Source of the DNA: Flaccisagitta enflata
Lineage: Eukaryota > Chaetognatha > Sagittoidea > Aphragmophora
Direction: 5' to 3'
Assembly (NCBI GenBank): GCA_965153355.1
Contig: OZ231126.1
Coordinates: forward strand, 60,822,001 to 60,886,000
DNA: 64,000 bases
The translations under genes and the position numbers were made by a program. The notes under the pieces were generated by a model, which was given only the letters and a program-made list of their open reading frames with translations, was not told where the DNA came from and ran no database searches. Positions 36,301-47,700 of the stretch are shown here, in pieces; positions within the stretch are counted from its first letter, which is position 1; each line of letters starts with the position of its first letter.

Positions 36301-36990
36301 ATGGCCCACTTGGATTCTCAAGCGGACGTTTCCCCAAGGAAAGATGCTCCTAATCATGTGTTGGAGGTTCGTCTCTACTGCGTGTTAACCACTAAGAGCT
36401 ACAACCAGATTTTGTTTGTGGCAAATGAATCCATTTGGTCCCTTTTTTATTATTTTTTTTTTTATTCATTTTGTTTTTAGGAAAGTGGACCACTTCATCC
36501 AAATTTCTTCTTCCTTACGCACAAACGGGTCAACGAACCTCCTCAGCGTTCTCCGATGGCATCCCTCCAAGAGTACTTGGCTACTCTGGAAAAAGATTTC
36601 CATCTTTCACCAATGGGTCAATTTCGTGCGTGGTACAACAGCCTCCACCCCGATCGAAAATTTGAATTAACGCTGCAAATAGACAATGTGCTTGAAAAAT
36701 CTCGTCTTGTCCATCGGACTCCTTATCCTGGCAATATCGATGACCATTTCTTTGGGGATTTCTTTTATGATGTGCCGCCTGGTCATGACCCTGTGGATTT
36801 GTTCATGATAATGACCCCTTCGTACTTCCGTGGGAGAATGAGGATTACGTTGAAGAGTTCTCAATTACAGCGGGCCCTGTCAAGGAATCGGCAAAAGTTG
36901 AAGGCCAAGTTCCTCGTTAATAAAAAGGCCCTTACACATTGTTTAGTAATCGCCTTATCTATTTCTCTATACTGTTTTCTTAGTTCTTAG
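36301..36990 (+). CDS. PMxQFRxW-motif protein
   Basis: Exon 36301-36366 (MAHLDSQADVSPRKDAPNHV, then LE) and exon 36481-36990 join in phase 0. The second exon has LHPNFFFLTHKR, then SLQEYLATLEKDFHLSPMGQ, FRAWYN, DRKFELTLQIDNVLEK, and a hydrophobic C terminus (CLVIALSISLYCFLSS) that could be a membrane anchor. The NF(L/F)xL, YLxxL and PMxQFRxW(F/Y)N segments match the gene at 23,177. AATAAA near 37,099. No known family. Confidence 0.6.
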
Positions 36991-37123
36991 TTTACAATGA
37001 TATATCATATACTATTCATTCTAGCCTATATTTGGAAACGTCTTTTTGGTAAGATCCTAAACAACTTTTTACTCTCAAAGGATTTCTTTAATTAGATAAA
37101 ATAAAAACACTCTGTCGCGACCT

Positions 37124-38056
37124 ATGGCTGTGACTTATCCACTTCTCCAGACCAGCCATGACGTCTTCAATATTGTGCCCCGCCCTGGCATTGGGCATCT
37201 CCTATACCACCTTGGACGCTGCCAAGCCGTTCGAATGGACGAGTATCGTGGGGACCATATAAGTATAAATTCCGGGGTTTACGTCGGGGAAAATGTCGAT
37301 GGCTCCCTCGTGTACCGTTATACATCTTCGGAGGAACACCCCACCGCCACTCAATACCGAGAACCTTCCTCGGGGTACATTGCCAGTGCCCGCCATATCA
37401 TTGATCACCCAAACTATATGCCTTTTAGTGAGGTATTCGTGGAGTTAGGACGCATGGGGGCCAAACCTCTCCAATCCTTACATCGGGCCATCGATATCAC
37501 CATTGGACTGTTCATCGGTAAGAATGGAAATCCCTCCACTCCTCTTTGAACAATGCAGTGTCATTGTCACGCGACCTAAATATTCCTTTTATATCTTGTG
37601 AAAGTTTTCAGAGTGAATTTTTGTTTATAATCCTTTCTCTTCTTATAAGTAAAAATTTTCCCCTGAAATACATGTATATCAGGTGAAAATTTCGACAGGG
37701 TGGTTCTCTTCCGCGAAACAACGAAGAAGGAAAATCCAAGGTCAACCATCAACGAAACAAAAACGACGTTGTCCACATGGGGAGGCAAACATCCTCGTGC
37801 GGGGTCTCCTTGCGTCAATGACGTCTCCCAAAAACATGATTCGGGCATAGAAGAAGCAGAGATTCTTACAAACTGGTTTAACAGAATTGGAGAAGAAATG
37901 GAAAACGAGTGGATTCTTGATTTCGACCAACGCTTGCGCCTGGGAGCAGTCCCCTCCGGATCCGAATTTAGTCTGGATGATGTTTCCGACGATGAATTGG
38001 ATGGGTCTGAGAGTCAGAGATTAGAGAAAGCGCGCATTGATTTCGAATTTGATTGA
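37124..38056 (+). CDS. Two-exon protein of unknown function
   Basis: Exons 37124-37517 and 37683-38056 join in phase 1, splitting a Gly codon (LFI-G-ENFDRVVLF). Exon 1 is a compact, well-mixed segment (HDVFNIVPRPGIGHLLYHLG, GVYVGENVDGSLVYRY, LHRAIDITIGLF). Exon 2 ends with LRLGAVPSGSEFSLDD and DDELDGSESQRLEKARIDFE. The 3' end of the gene is duplicated just downstream at ~38,095-38,215, and part of it again in inverted orientation at ~38,280-38,350. No known family. Confidence 0.6.
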
Positions 38057-38094
38057 TTGAAATTTTTTTACAGATTCTTTTTTGTACATATGCT

Positions 38095-38215
38095 TGCGGC
38101 GGGGAGCAGTCCCCTCAAATTCAGATTTTCGTAAGGAGGGTGAGAATGATGAGTTGGATGGTTCTGTCAGTAAAAGATTAGGGCAAAGGCGCTTTGAATA
38201 CCTTTTTTATTGATT
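38095..38215 (+). pseudogene. Duplicated 3' end of the preceding gene
   Basis: The sequence repeats the coding of GAVPS, DELDG and the S-K-RL-G-Q-R-R-FEY ending of the gene at 37,124-38,056, with differences, and ends at a stop. No splice signal or start was seen. Confidence 0.55.
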
Positions 38216-38352
38216 ACCCGTAATCTTTTTGACAGATGTTGTAAATATACAATATCTGTAGAAAAAAATTACTGGTATAATTAATTAAAAAAAGGTATTC
38301 AAAGCGCATTTGCCCTAATCTTTTACTATCACAGCCATCCAACTCGTCCTTC
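38150..38352. repeat. Inverted repeat containing gene-derived sequence
   Basis: Arms at ~38,153-38,218 and ~38,283-38,345 share GTTGGATGG, AGTAAAAGATTAGGGCAAA and GCGCTTTGAATACCTTTTT in inverse order. Both derive from the 3' end of the gene at 37,124. Confidence 0.75.
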
Positions 38353-38421
38353 GATTGAGTGTTTATTGATTTGGCTCCTTTTTTGAAGTGTATAACTGTT
38401 TTAATTTTACCAAAACCCAAC

Positions 38422-39656
38422 ATGAACAACCTTTCCAATAACACTGACGTCTCCCGAGGATCAATTGGACTCAGGGATACTCCCGAAGGTACCATTGGTG
38501 ATCCCATATCCGTCAAATCAACCAACAGTATGGATTCTGTTTCTCAAGCTTTTCAACAGCTTAACTTCTTGGACAACGGTATCTCTAACGTCAACACGGT
38601 CGATAAAACCCACTTGGTCAGCCCTGTAAGACTCGTGTCACTTGAAGGCATTGTCGACGTCGATACAGCCTGCGAGCACGTTCTCGCCCTTCAAGAAAAT
38701 ATCCCTGGAGCCGTTACCGATTCCGTGCCGAGAATACCCGAAAGTGGTTCTGAATCCGACCCTCATAACGACTTATCCGTTCGTGATGTCAATTTCCGCG
38801 AAACTGATCCGGTCTTCTGCCCCCTTAGCGACGTTCCAGGCAATGGCATAAATGGAGTTGATGCAGCTCGGGTCTCCGCTCTCGTTACCGACGTCTCTGG
38901 CGACATTGTCAGTCCATCCCCGGAAACACGTTCGGTCTCCCCCTCTGTTATGAGTGCCGTCCTTATGGCTGATGGCGAACGAGGCTCCAATTCGGATCGC
39001 GTCATTACCAAACCTAGAAAGAGTAAAATTCACGCCAAGAATGTGTTAAAACGTCCATTGTGTGTCTCGCCCGGCTACTCAGGCTTGGCCATTGGAGAAC
39101 AAGCAATTAGGAAAAGTCGCGTGCGAAAAAGGGTGATCAAAAAGCAGGTGTGTCTAAAGTTGAGATTTTATGGAAACATATATTGGGAGTGGTAAATTTA
39201 AGGAGCAGCCTCAAGGTCTAATGTGAAATATAAAGTCAGCTTATCCGAGACTTCGAGACTGGGAATATATTTAAAAAAAAAAAAGGAGCTTTTGAAACCT
39301 TAAAAAAACAAGGCTCAACTTTATACACTCCTGTTACACAGCATAAACACCCATTGTCCTCATGGCGAAAGGAAAAAAGGGTTCCGTTAAATCCCAAAGG
39401 CGTTCCAAAGAGGTGCGGCAGCAGGAGCATAATCGTTGACCTAAACATCTATTCGTCCCATCAACAGCGTGACCCTAGAATAAGGCTTTTGCAAGAAGCT
39501 CGCGAAAAGAGAGAAGAAAAATTCCTCGACGCAATCAAGGTTTTGGTTAACTGTACAAGATGTGATGCGACGCAAAGTAACCGCGCACCGCAAACCGGGC
39601 GATTGATTGTGGATAATATCTCTATCCCCGGACTATCCTTCCTTTCCTGGTCATAG
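38422..39656 (+). CDS. Ser/Asp/Val-rich protein with basic C-terminal half, unknown
   Basis: Exons 38422-39147 and 39342-39656 join in phase 0 (KKQ/HKHPLSSWRKE). I chose ATG 38,422 (MNNLSNNTDVSRGSIGLR); the upstream in-frame Met at 38,359 is near the inverted repeat. The first ~200 residues are low-complexity with repeated DV/ND/SP segments. The region around the splice has several basic patches (TKPRKSKIHAKNVLKR, KSRVRKRVIKKQ, WRKEKRVPLNPKGVPKR) that suggest a nuclear or nucleic-acid-binding protein, followed by a predicted helix (RIRLLQEAREKREEKFLDA). AATAAA at 39,910. Confidence 0.6.
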
Positions 39657-39909
39657 AGAGGTGGAACAAATGATGATGCGCCGTTGTTATTTCTTTTTTT
39701 GTTCACTCATTATTTTCATGATTATTTGGACTGTGACATACGGGCATGGGAGGACCTTTTATGTGTCTTCGTTTTTCGGATTACTTTTAATACAGTTGTA
39801 CTTTAACCTATATAGGTTGGGACCAGTGGTGCTGTGAACTTTTTTAAATATTGAATTGAGGCAGATAATTCCTTGTAACATATGAATCCCTCTTTTGCAG
39901 TTTTACTGG

Positions 39910-39915
39910 AATAAA
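39910..39915 (+). terminator. Poly(A) signal AATAAA
   Basis: AATAAA ~250 bases after the stop of the 38,422 gene and 36 bases before the ATG at 39,951. Confidence 0.45.
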
Positions 39916-39950
39916 GGTCATTCAACGTCTTATTAATAGTTTCTCGCAAC

Positions 39951-40823
39951 ATGGCTCAAGTAAAAGCTGACGGTTCGGTGGAGGATCCACGCGAATCCAT
40001 CAACTTACTTTTCTGGGACTGGTTTTCCAACTTATCCTGTTTAAGAAGACGGGTAATTTCCGGGTGGATCACTCAGGATTTCGAATATGATTTCAAGTTT
40101 GAATTGGAGGATGAAGAGGAGGAGGAGGAGAAGGAGGAGGAGGAGGAGGAGGAGGAGGAGGAGGAGGAGGAGGAGGAGGAAGAAGAAGAGGTTGACAACT
40201 CAGTCGATGATGATAGCGTTACCGTCTTTATCTCCAACGACAACGAGTACGGCGACGACAGAGACTATGACGAGAATGGCTACGACGGGGCTGAGGACGA
40301 GGAGGGGGAGGAGAATGAGGCGGAGGAGGAGGAGGAGGCGGCGGCGAAAGACGTTGGCCGCCAAAACGGTGAAGTGAACGCCGTTGATGACAATGGTGGT
40401 ACCATTCACGTCTCCACTCCAAATATCGAGGAAAAAAACGTCGTTGCTCGACCAGGAAACTATGGGAAATATTTTTACGGGGAAAATATCCCCGAGTTGG
40501 TGGCCGAGTGGAAGAAGAAATTGGATTTGAGTGACCCAAACCATTCCTATACCGAAGATGACATCGAAAGGGCGGTTCGATTTGACATTGGCTGGCGAAA
40601 TTTTAAGCTACCCCCAATTCACTGGAGCCTCCTCAATGTCGATGGGGGTTTCTCGCAGCCTCTCGAATTCTTCCACAACCCCGTCGAACTTCCATGGGAC
40701 GATGAGGATGAGGATGAGAATGAGGACGCGTTAACAGCGGGGCGCAAAAAGGAAGAGGCACGAGAGTCGGAAGACGCTGATGCGGAATTCTTAAAAAACC
40801 CCTACCAATTCGACTTGTATTGA
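39951..40823 (+). CDS. Acidic single-exon protein, unknown
   Basis: A 290-codon intronless frame. It starts MAQVKADGSVEDPRESINLL, carries a run of over 25 Glu near residues 50-80, further Asp/Glu blocks, the module GEVNAVDDNGGTIHVSTP, and a mixed C-terminal half (YFYGENIPELVAEWKKKLDL, DDIERAVRFDIGWRNFKLPP, WSLLNVDGGF). The NAVDDN module is shared with exon 2 of the gene at 35,191. The Glu run is a (GAG)n microsatellite, so its length will vary. Function unknown. Confidence 0.6.
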   Translation: MAQVKADGSVEDPRESINLLFWDWFSNLSCLRRRVISGWITQDFEYDFKFELEDEEEEEEKEEEEEEEEEEEEEEEEEEEVDNSVDDDSVTVFISNDNEYGDDRDYDENGYDGAEDEEGEENEAEEEEEAAAKDVGRQNGEVNAVDDNGGTIHVSTPNIEEKNVVARPGNYGKYFYGENIPELVAEWKKKLDLSDPNHSYTEDDIERAVRFDIGWRNFKLPPIHWSLLNVDGGFSQPLEFFHNPVELPWDDEDEDENEDALTAGRKKEEARESEDADAEFLKNPYQFDLY

Positions 40824-41039
40824 CTGGTCTTCCAAGATCTGGATCTTCCAAAAAGCTTAACCGTTTATTGGTTCATTATTTTCACTGCATGCAATTCATT
40901 GTTACTCATCGATGCTTGTTTTTTCATTGATATATCGCACATTGTAAAAATTCCAGAGATGCAAATCCAACTTACTGCTCATGAGCAGGTCTCCTATTAG
41001 CTAATATCTTTTTCGTAAGTTAACAACACTTTTAAGCAT

Positions 41040-41182
41040 TACAACATTTTGCAAGATCCCCCTTTAGCAAAAGGGGGACTTTGGCTAAAAAGTGCAATAA
41101 GTGATTATAAATAGCCACTTTTAGCATTTTTTTGCCAAAGTCCCCCTTTTGCTAAAGGGTGATCTTGCAAAACTTTAAAAAA
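41040..41182. mobile_element. Fold-back element
   Basis: TTTTGCAAGATCCCCCTTTA and TAAAGGGTGATCTTGCAAAA form the ends; AAGGGGGACTTTGGC and GCCAAAGTCCCCCTT lie inside. Arms ~55 bp, spacer ~30 bp. Confidence 0.8.
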
Positions 41183-41398
41183 AGGTTTAAAACGTGGATA
41201 TATGTACCATTATTCTCGATTCTTGTGTTTGACCGTAGTTACTTCAGGTCAAGTGTATCATAATTAGTCTTAATGAAGAGAGGACATGTCACGCCCTCCC
41301 AACATCTCTCATGCCTATTTGGTTTCTTTAGTAACAATTCCTCTTTTCAAAACATTCTCCTCTTGTTCGGAAGTGTTCCCCACTTGCATTTGCAAAAA

Positions 41399-41909
41399 AT
41401 GTCAAAGAAGCCTGTTGCGTCTCCCTCAGACACGGATCGAGGAGCTCGAGGTGAATCTCGCCACTGTCAACTTCCCTGTTGCTTTGACGACTTCTCTATG
41501 GACCGAAGATTTCATGCAGGTGATTTTTTCCAACTGGTGTTATGAGCCTGACCTTATCCTTGTGGACTGTGTCACTGGTGTTGGGGCTTACACGGACTGG
41601 GTTTGGTGTGGTTAACAAACAGGCAAATTTTCCTCAGGTGTGATTCGAGCCCTGGCTCCAGATCCGCGTTTTCCCACTTCCAATGGACCCTTGGCATCCC
41701 GTCGCCCCATTGATCGTGGGTTAGACGGGCCAACTATCCGATCAACTCTCCCTTCCGCTTTAAGAAAGGAATTTCAATGGACACTCATTATCGGTCCACA
41801 ACAATTCACTGCTGTTAGCGAAGAGTCCAAAAAAATACTTTGCGAGACCATGGGACAACATTTAGCAACGAAAAACGAGCAGGCTACTTGCAACGCAAAA
41901 AGAAAATAG
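41399..41909 (+). CDS. Short PW-domain protein
   Basis: Exons 41399-41519 and 41638-41909 join in phase 1, splitting a Gly codon (FHA-G-VIRALAPDPRF). The start MSKKPVASPSDTDRGARG resembles the short Ser-rich starts of its paralogs. The C-terminal domain is EFQWTLIIGPQQFTAVSE with SKKILCETMGQHLA and a basic tail ending NAKRK. A second frame is also open through exon 1, but it does not join in phase. AATAAA at 42,146. Confidence 0.6.
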
Positions 41910-42195
41910 TCATTACATCAGTTGTTTTTTTTAAATTCGTTTGCACGATGATTTTTAGTTTGTGTCAATCGATCGAATGCTTAGAGACAGTGTGATTTGA
42001 TAATTCCGTCTTTTCCGGTGTTGCGCATTGACCATGTATTCCTGTTTCGAAATTTGGCAAATGAAAGCATTTACCCGTTCCTCGTACCTTTTTTTTCTTG
42101 TATAAAAATAGGGGGATTGTGCGAATAGTAAAACTTTCCGAAAATAATAAATATCATTCGATATCAAAGAGTTTGGCCCATGGGCAAATTGTGTC

Positions 42196-44548
42196 ATGAG
42201 TGATACAGAGTCCAATGATGAGGGAAGAAAACGTGAAAAATTCCGAAGATGCGCGTACGCAGAGTGCGGAAAGACAGAAGTCGCTTTGGGAGAATTCTTG
42301 ACGTGCGACCTCTGTGTAAAGGAGAAATTCCCACATCCCAATTACTACTGTAATAGGGAGTGTGAGGTCCTCGAGTTCCAAAACAGACACAAGCATGTAC
42401 ACAAGAAGGCAAAAGAGGCACCTGCCGGGTCGGAACTCCAAAAGGCTTATTTGCAAAGGTTGTCATGGGCACGTTCAAAGCATTTTCGCGGTACCGAACA
42501 ATTTAGAAGTTCCGTCGAACGTAACAATCCCAATAAATTTCCCAACGACGACTCTACTCGACTCGACTCTTTACTTCGTTGCGCAAACTCAAAATGTGAA
42601 AATACGGAGGTGCTCTTTTGGTGCGATATGTGTCGTCGAAGGAACAGGGCCAGGCACTACTGCTCTGTGAAGTGTAAGAACCTTGACTTTCTCGATGGAC
42701 ACATGCATCAGCATAGTGCGGACCCAAGTGATTGTGCCCGTTTTTACGAAAGATTGCAATCCGCCGTCTCCCAGAGATTGGACTTTGAAACTGATCCCGA
42801 AGAACAAGTAGTGTACAACATCGTGAATTCCGAAAATGAAGAGGAAGAGCAGGGCGCAGTTGGGGGGCCCAAAGTGATCAACATCGTAACAGTTGAACCA
42901 GACTATTCACCACGTCCATGCTCTTTCGCCGATTGCGATAAGCAAGAAGAGTTTTATGGGAGATTTTCTATCCAATGTGAAATGTGTTTTTTGGAAATAG
43001 CACCTGGGTGCTACTGCAGTATCAATTGTCTAAACAGCGATTTCCTTAACCAGCACTGGCGTTCGCATGAGGAGGCCTTTCATGAACCTCGTCACTCAAT
43101 GTTGAGATTCTATTTCTTCACGACGTTAAACATCGCCCTGAAGGAGCTGGTAGGAAATTCCCACAACAACGTCAACTCTCACGCTTTCGTTCAAACTTGT
43201 GACCAACTCGCGGACACTGTTCAATCTTTCGTGAATTCTTCCGAGTATACAAATTCCGAATCGTCGAACAACGGAAATGATTTCTCCGACATCTTACAGT
43301 GCGCCACCAACATCCTTTCAGTGCTTCGTTTACAGCTTAATCAGCCTTACGATCAATACAGCATCGATTTAAAGGATTTGGTGAACAAAGTGGTGGAAAC
43401 TATTTGCGCCGATCGATTGGATGTTTTTAACGACGTCCCAGCAACACCACAGCAAGACGCAAGTATCCAAAAATTCATCGAAGAATGGGATCACGTGGCA
43501 GAAGCCCTATCGGATCGAATCGACAAGGTTTTATCAGATGGTACAACGCGTGTTGGCGACGAACAAAGTGACTCATTACATCGATGCGCGACTGACAATT
43601 GCGAAAGAGTGGCTTTATATCCGTGTTATGGGTGTGTCGTACGACGTGAAGCCATCCCCAAATATTTCTGCGGTCCAATGTGCGAGAACCTTACTTTGAT
43701 ATCTGGAAAAGGCCATCGACACACAGATCTCGATTTTGCTGATCTCGTCAACCAACGTCATGCGAATCTCGTCAACCAACTCGGGGTCGGCGAACCGGGT
43801 GCCGTTGGTGGCGAAAACGATGGATGTCCCCCAATCTTGGTCCCTCCAAGCAAGGATGGCGAGGAGGAGGAGGAGGAGGAGGAAGCGAACAACGGGATAA
43901 AGAAACAAACCATGCGGGGCAAAACTTTGAAATCACAAAGGCACCCGCGCCAGTGCGAGACTTGTGGCGTTCGGGACAGCCGTTCCAGTCCTACCCGACA
44001 TAAGGCCTGCCCGCTGTGTTACGAAGTTTTCAAGGATGGTTTACCATTTAAGATTCCCCACCGGATGAGGTAAAAAAAAAAGTGGAGAGGAGAAAATTGA
44101 TATGGTGAATTTATGTTGTATTGATCAATACCCTTTGATGTGCTTGTTACATAATTGTCTCATCTGGGAAAGTCCTTGTAGAGAAAAAATATAACCACCT
44201 CCCCAGACCTGGTTACCATTTATTTGAACTTCTCATCTCATTACTAGGTATTACTGTTCCGACGCGTGTTTTGCCAAGGATTGGCGACCCCACCGCAAGT
44301 GGCATCGAAATCGTAATGACGAAAAAAGAGAAAGATGTAGCAACTGCAACGCAAAAGAACCGTTTTACCAACTCTTTGACCGTTGCCAAGTCTGCCTCGA
44401 CTTTAAGTGGGACTCCCCAGGCGTATATTGTTCAAAACAATGTGATGAGGCGAATAGAAAGGCACATTGGTCCTTTCACAACGCCACCTTCAAGAATAAT
44501 CCAACTCTTTGCAAACCCCCATACTACGATTCCAGTGACGAAGATTAA
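42196..44548 (+). CDS. Protein with six tandem variant MYND zinc fingers
   Basis: Exon 42196-44069 and exon 44248-44548 join in phase 2 (AG/G) and give 724 residues. Six Cys/His clusters follow the MYND order: about 42,245-42,400 (CAYAECGK, CDLC, YYCNRECEVLEFQNRHKHVH), 42,577-42,715 (CENTEV, CDMC, HYCSVKCKNLDFLDGHMHQH), 42,916-43,065 (CDKQEE, CEMC, CYCSINCLNSDFLNQHWRSH), 43,580-43,730 (CERVAL, CYGC, YFCGPMCENL), 43,954-44,300 across the intron (CETCGV, CPLC, YYCSDACFAKDWRPHRKWH) and 44,344-44,480 (CSNCNA, CQVC, VYCSKQCDEANRKAHWSFH). The last ligand is His, not Cys, in nearly all. Acidic linkers and a Glu run lie between. MYND proteins normally have one domain, so a six-finger array is unusual. 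Confidence 0.8.
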
Positions 44549-44759
44549 AGTAAAGGGTTTATCATGCCTCTTAGCAACGGAGATTTAAATTGTGAGCATT
44601 TGCACAAGATGTGTTCCTTTTTTTAGCCAGCAAAATTGTTGTTTTGTTTATCACAGTCACCTGTGATTCGCCATTTCATTGATATGTGATTCGCCCATTT
44701 TATTCATAGTTGCCTAGTTTTGAAAAAAAAAAATATATGTGAGGCCAAACGTTGTAGAC

Positions 44760-47700
44760 ATGGACACTGCGGAGGTTGGAGAGGGTTCCACCCCAACGTT
44801 ACGAAGGAACGAGACGGCTATTTTAAACGATGTACCTTTGAACGATTTTGATCAAGAAGACTTGGGACAACAAAAGCAAGAAGGTAAATGAAATTTTTGT
44901 AATATTTGGAGAAGTATCCCAAGCCCAAATTGTGACGCGAAACTGTTTTTCATCAAACTGTTTCTTGTTCTTCATCAAACTGTTTCTTGTTCTTCATCAC
45001 CCACAGAAGAAACAAGCGTGTGCAAGCCCAGACATTTCAAAAGACGCCCTTCGTTCGAAAGAAGAAGCGCCGACCCACAAGTCCGAAGTAGGTCATCGGC
45101 GAAAGGTTCCCCTCATTTATTGAAAACCATGATCAAGCTCAATTCCGGGTCGCATTCGTCAGAGAGTGGAGATAACGCTCGTGGTAACGTCGCATCGACC
45201 AATTCCGATTCTTCCTGTGTTGAGTCTACCAATTCTCCTGAAGACACCGGTGTGGTTGCTGTTGAAACTCCAGCGACCAACACAAATGTCCAACCCCCAC
45301 TGACGCCACCCGGCAATTCATCCTCTGCAGGATCCGGGAATTTCTTCAATCAACCTCATCCATGGAGAAAGGATAACGTTGGCCAAGGTACAGCGAATTA
45401 ATTGCTTCCTCGTATAGACTGTTTCCACCAGGCAACTATACACCTTATCTCCACTGTTGTTGGAGAAATGAATATAGTGAGCTTTGTCAAACCTTATTAT
45501 GTAGTATGTCGCTGATTATTCTTGCGAAGTAAAGGATAATTGTTATCTTTTGCTATGGCTGGATACATAGCCAATACTGGTTGCATACTGCTGTGCAGGG
45601 GCAAAATGGTGCGTTTTTACACTTTCCAACTCATGACCAACGAAAACCACGGCAAAATGAGAGATTCGATAAAAGGGTTATCTATTGTTTATGAAAGGCT
45701 CTTTGCAAACGTCCGTTTATTCCACATTATCGGATGAGACCGCTCACAATGCCCCAGGCGAACAATGTACCACGGCAGCTCAAACTGGACATGCGAAGAA
45801 TGGAATGTGCCAATTCAGGTAGCTGAAAGAACATCGGAATCTACAGCGAAGGAGAAGCCGAAAAGTGAAATTGAAAAAAATCTTTGATTACCCAAGGGTG
45901 TGAGAAAAAATTTTGCCTTGGTAAATAACAAGAAGTACAAAGGGAAAATTTTTTATCCCATTGTTTTGTAGAATCAAGGCCGGATACACGGCTACCCTAG
46001 TCGCGTGTGGGTGGGCAGGAGCAGTGTTGGAGAAGGTCACTGGGTCATCTGGGCAGGAGCTGTGTGCTCAAAAAGCTCAAAAACGCCAAAAAGTAAAAAG
46101 GGGACTGACCAACCGACCAACCGACCGACCAACCGAGCGACCGACCGACGGACCGACATAGCGGGGTGTAGAGTCGCGTAGCACGCGACTAAAAACCATT
46201 TTTCATAACCATGCATGCATTTCTTTCTCTTTTTCTATTGTAGAAGAAACTTTGGACCAAACGGCGGTGCCACGTGATGATGACGACGCTAGGGATGGTG
46301 ATAACCAACCGGCGTCAAAAAGCGTGACAGAACCGGAAGAGACCAGTGGTGCAATGAAACCAGTGGAAAAGGATGTTGGGGCTAGTACCGGTGAGACACA
46401 TGCTTTTCGGAATCAACAGTGAAGAACCATAGTTAAACATTGGAAAAAGGTGGACGCACGAGTAGAGAGGTCGTGTGTGAGGGGTCAAGGGCCATATTAG
46501 ATATCACCAGACCATTTGGGGAGCGGCACTGAGGTCAAAAACATGGAATTAGAAAAACAGAGGGAGAAATGTTAAAAAAGTTTTAACAAGTTTTAACAGG
46601 TTTTTACCAAGTGTAAAAAAGTTTAAGAAAGTTTAACACGTAAAGACTTGTTAAAACTTTTAAATGAATAGAAAATGGTGTAAAAATTTGAAATGGCCTG
46701 TTAAAACTGGTCATGACAAGACGTGTTAAAACATAATTCATGGTTTCCTGTGTTAAACTTTGTTATTTGTGTTAAAACTGGTAACCTGTGTTAGACATGT
46801 TACTTGATATACCGTGTTAAACTAGTAATTTTTGTTAAAACAGGTTACCCGTGTTAAACCATGTTAAACTTTCACGTGTTAAAACTTGATTCAATGTTAA
46901 AACACCTAATCAGTGTTAAACAGCATTTTAACTGTGAGTGTTAACAAAGGTTCTAACAACTCTTAGATTTACGATAGATTTTAACAGGGTTTTATAGGAA
47001 ATTTTACCTCTTTTTTGCACTAAAGGCACCCTTTTAAGCCGGTTTTAACACAGTTGCAAAATTAAAGGGGTGCCCAATGTTAAACTTTGTTAAACCCTGT
47101 TAAAAATTGTTAAAACTTTTTAAAACTTTTTAAACATTCCTTCCTCTGGAAAAAGTGTGATTGACCAACCAACAGACCAATGAACAGACCGAGTGGTAGA
47201 GTGGCGTGCAGATGAAGAAAAATGTTTAAGAAGAAAATTTCTCCTTATCCGATCTCTTTATTAGGGAAATCCAATTTTTTTATTAAGGAGATCTTATATA
47301 AAAAACCATTATACAATAAGGATTTTTACTCTTCTCTTTTCTGTTGAATCAACATTTTTTAAAGCGACGTCAACCCATGCTGATGGGAGCCTGCGGGGAT
47401 CCCGTAACCGTAAAAGGGCGCCAATAACGATGTTGGCAGATGATGACGACACGCCACTGAGTGATCAAGGGCAATCCGGCGATCCTATGGAGGAAAGGGG
47501 TGCCTCTCTGTCGAACGTGATTCCTGATTTGCCAATGCAATTCGGGGACGACAGCTCTTCAGATATGGATGATGACAACGACCTCGCAAGTTACGATTCC
47601 CGCGAGACCGGCACCTTGTTTTGTGTTTTAACCAGCAACGGAAATGTTATGGATGTGGATAACCATGGGTCCACTCGGAAATGTGACACGGTTGGGAAGG

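Noticed and set aside
45735-45822. A further exon of the large gene between 45,387 and 46,244
   Set aside because: Frame is open and ends at CAG/GTAGCT, but the acceptor is unclear and the gene is in frame without it.
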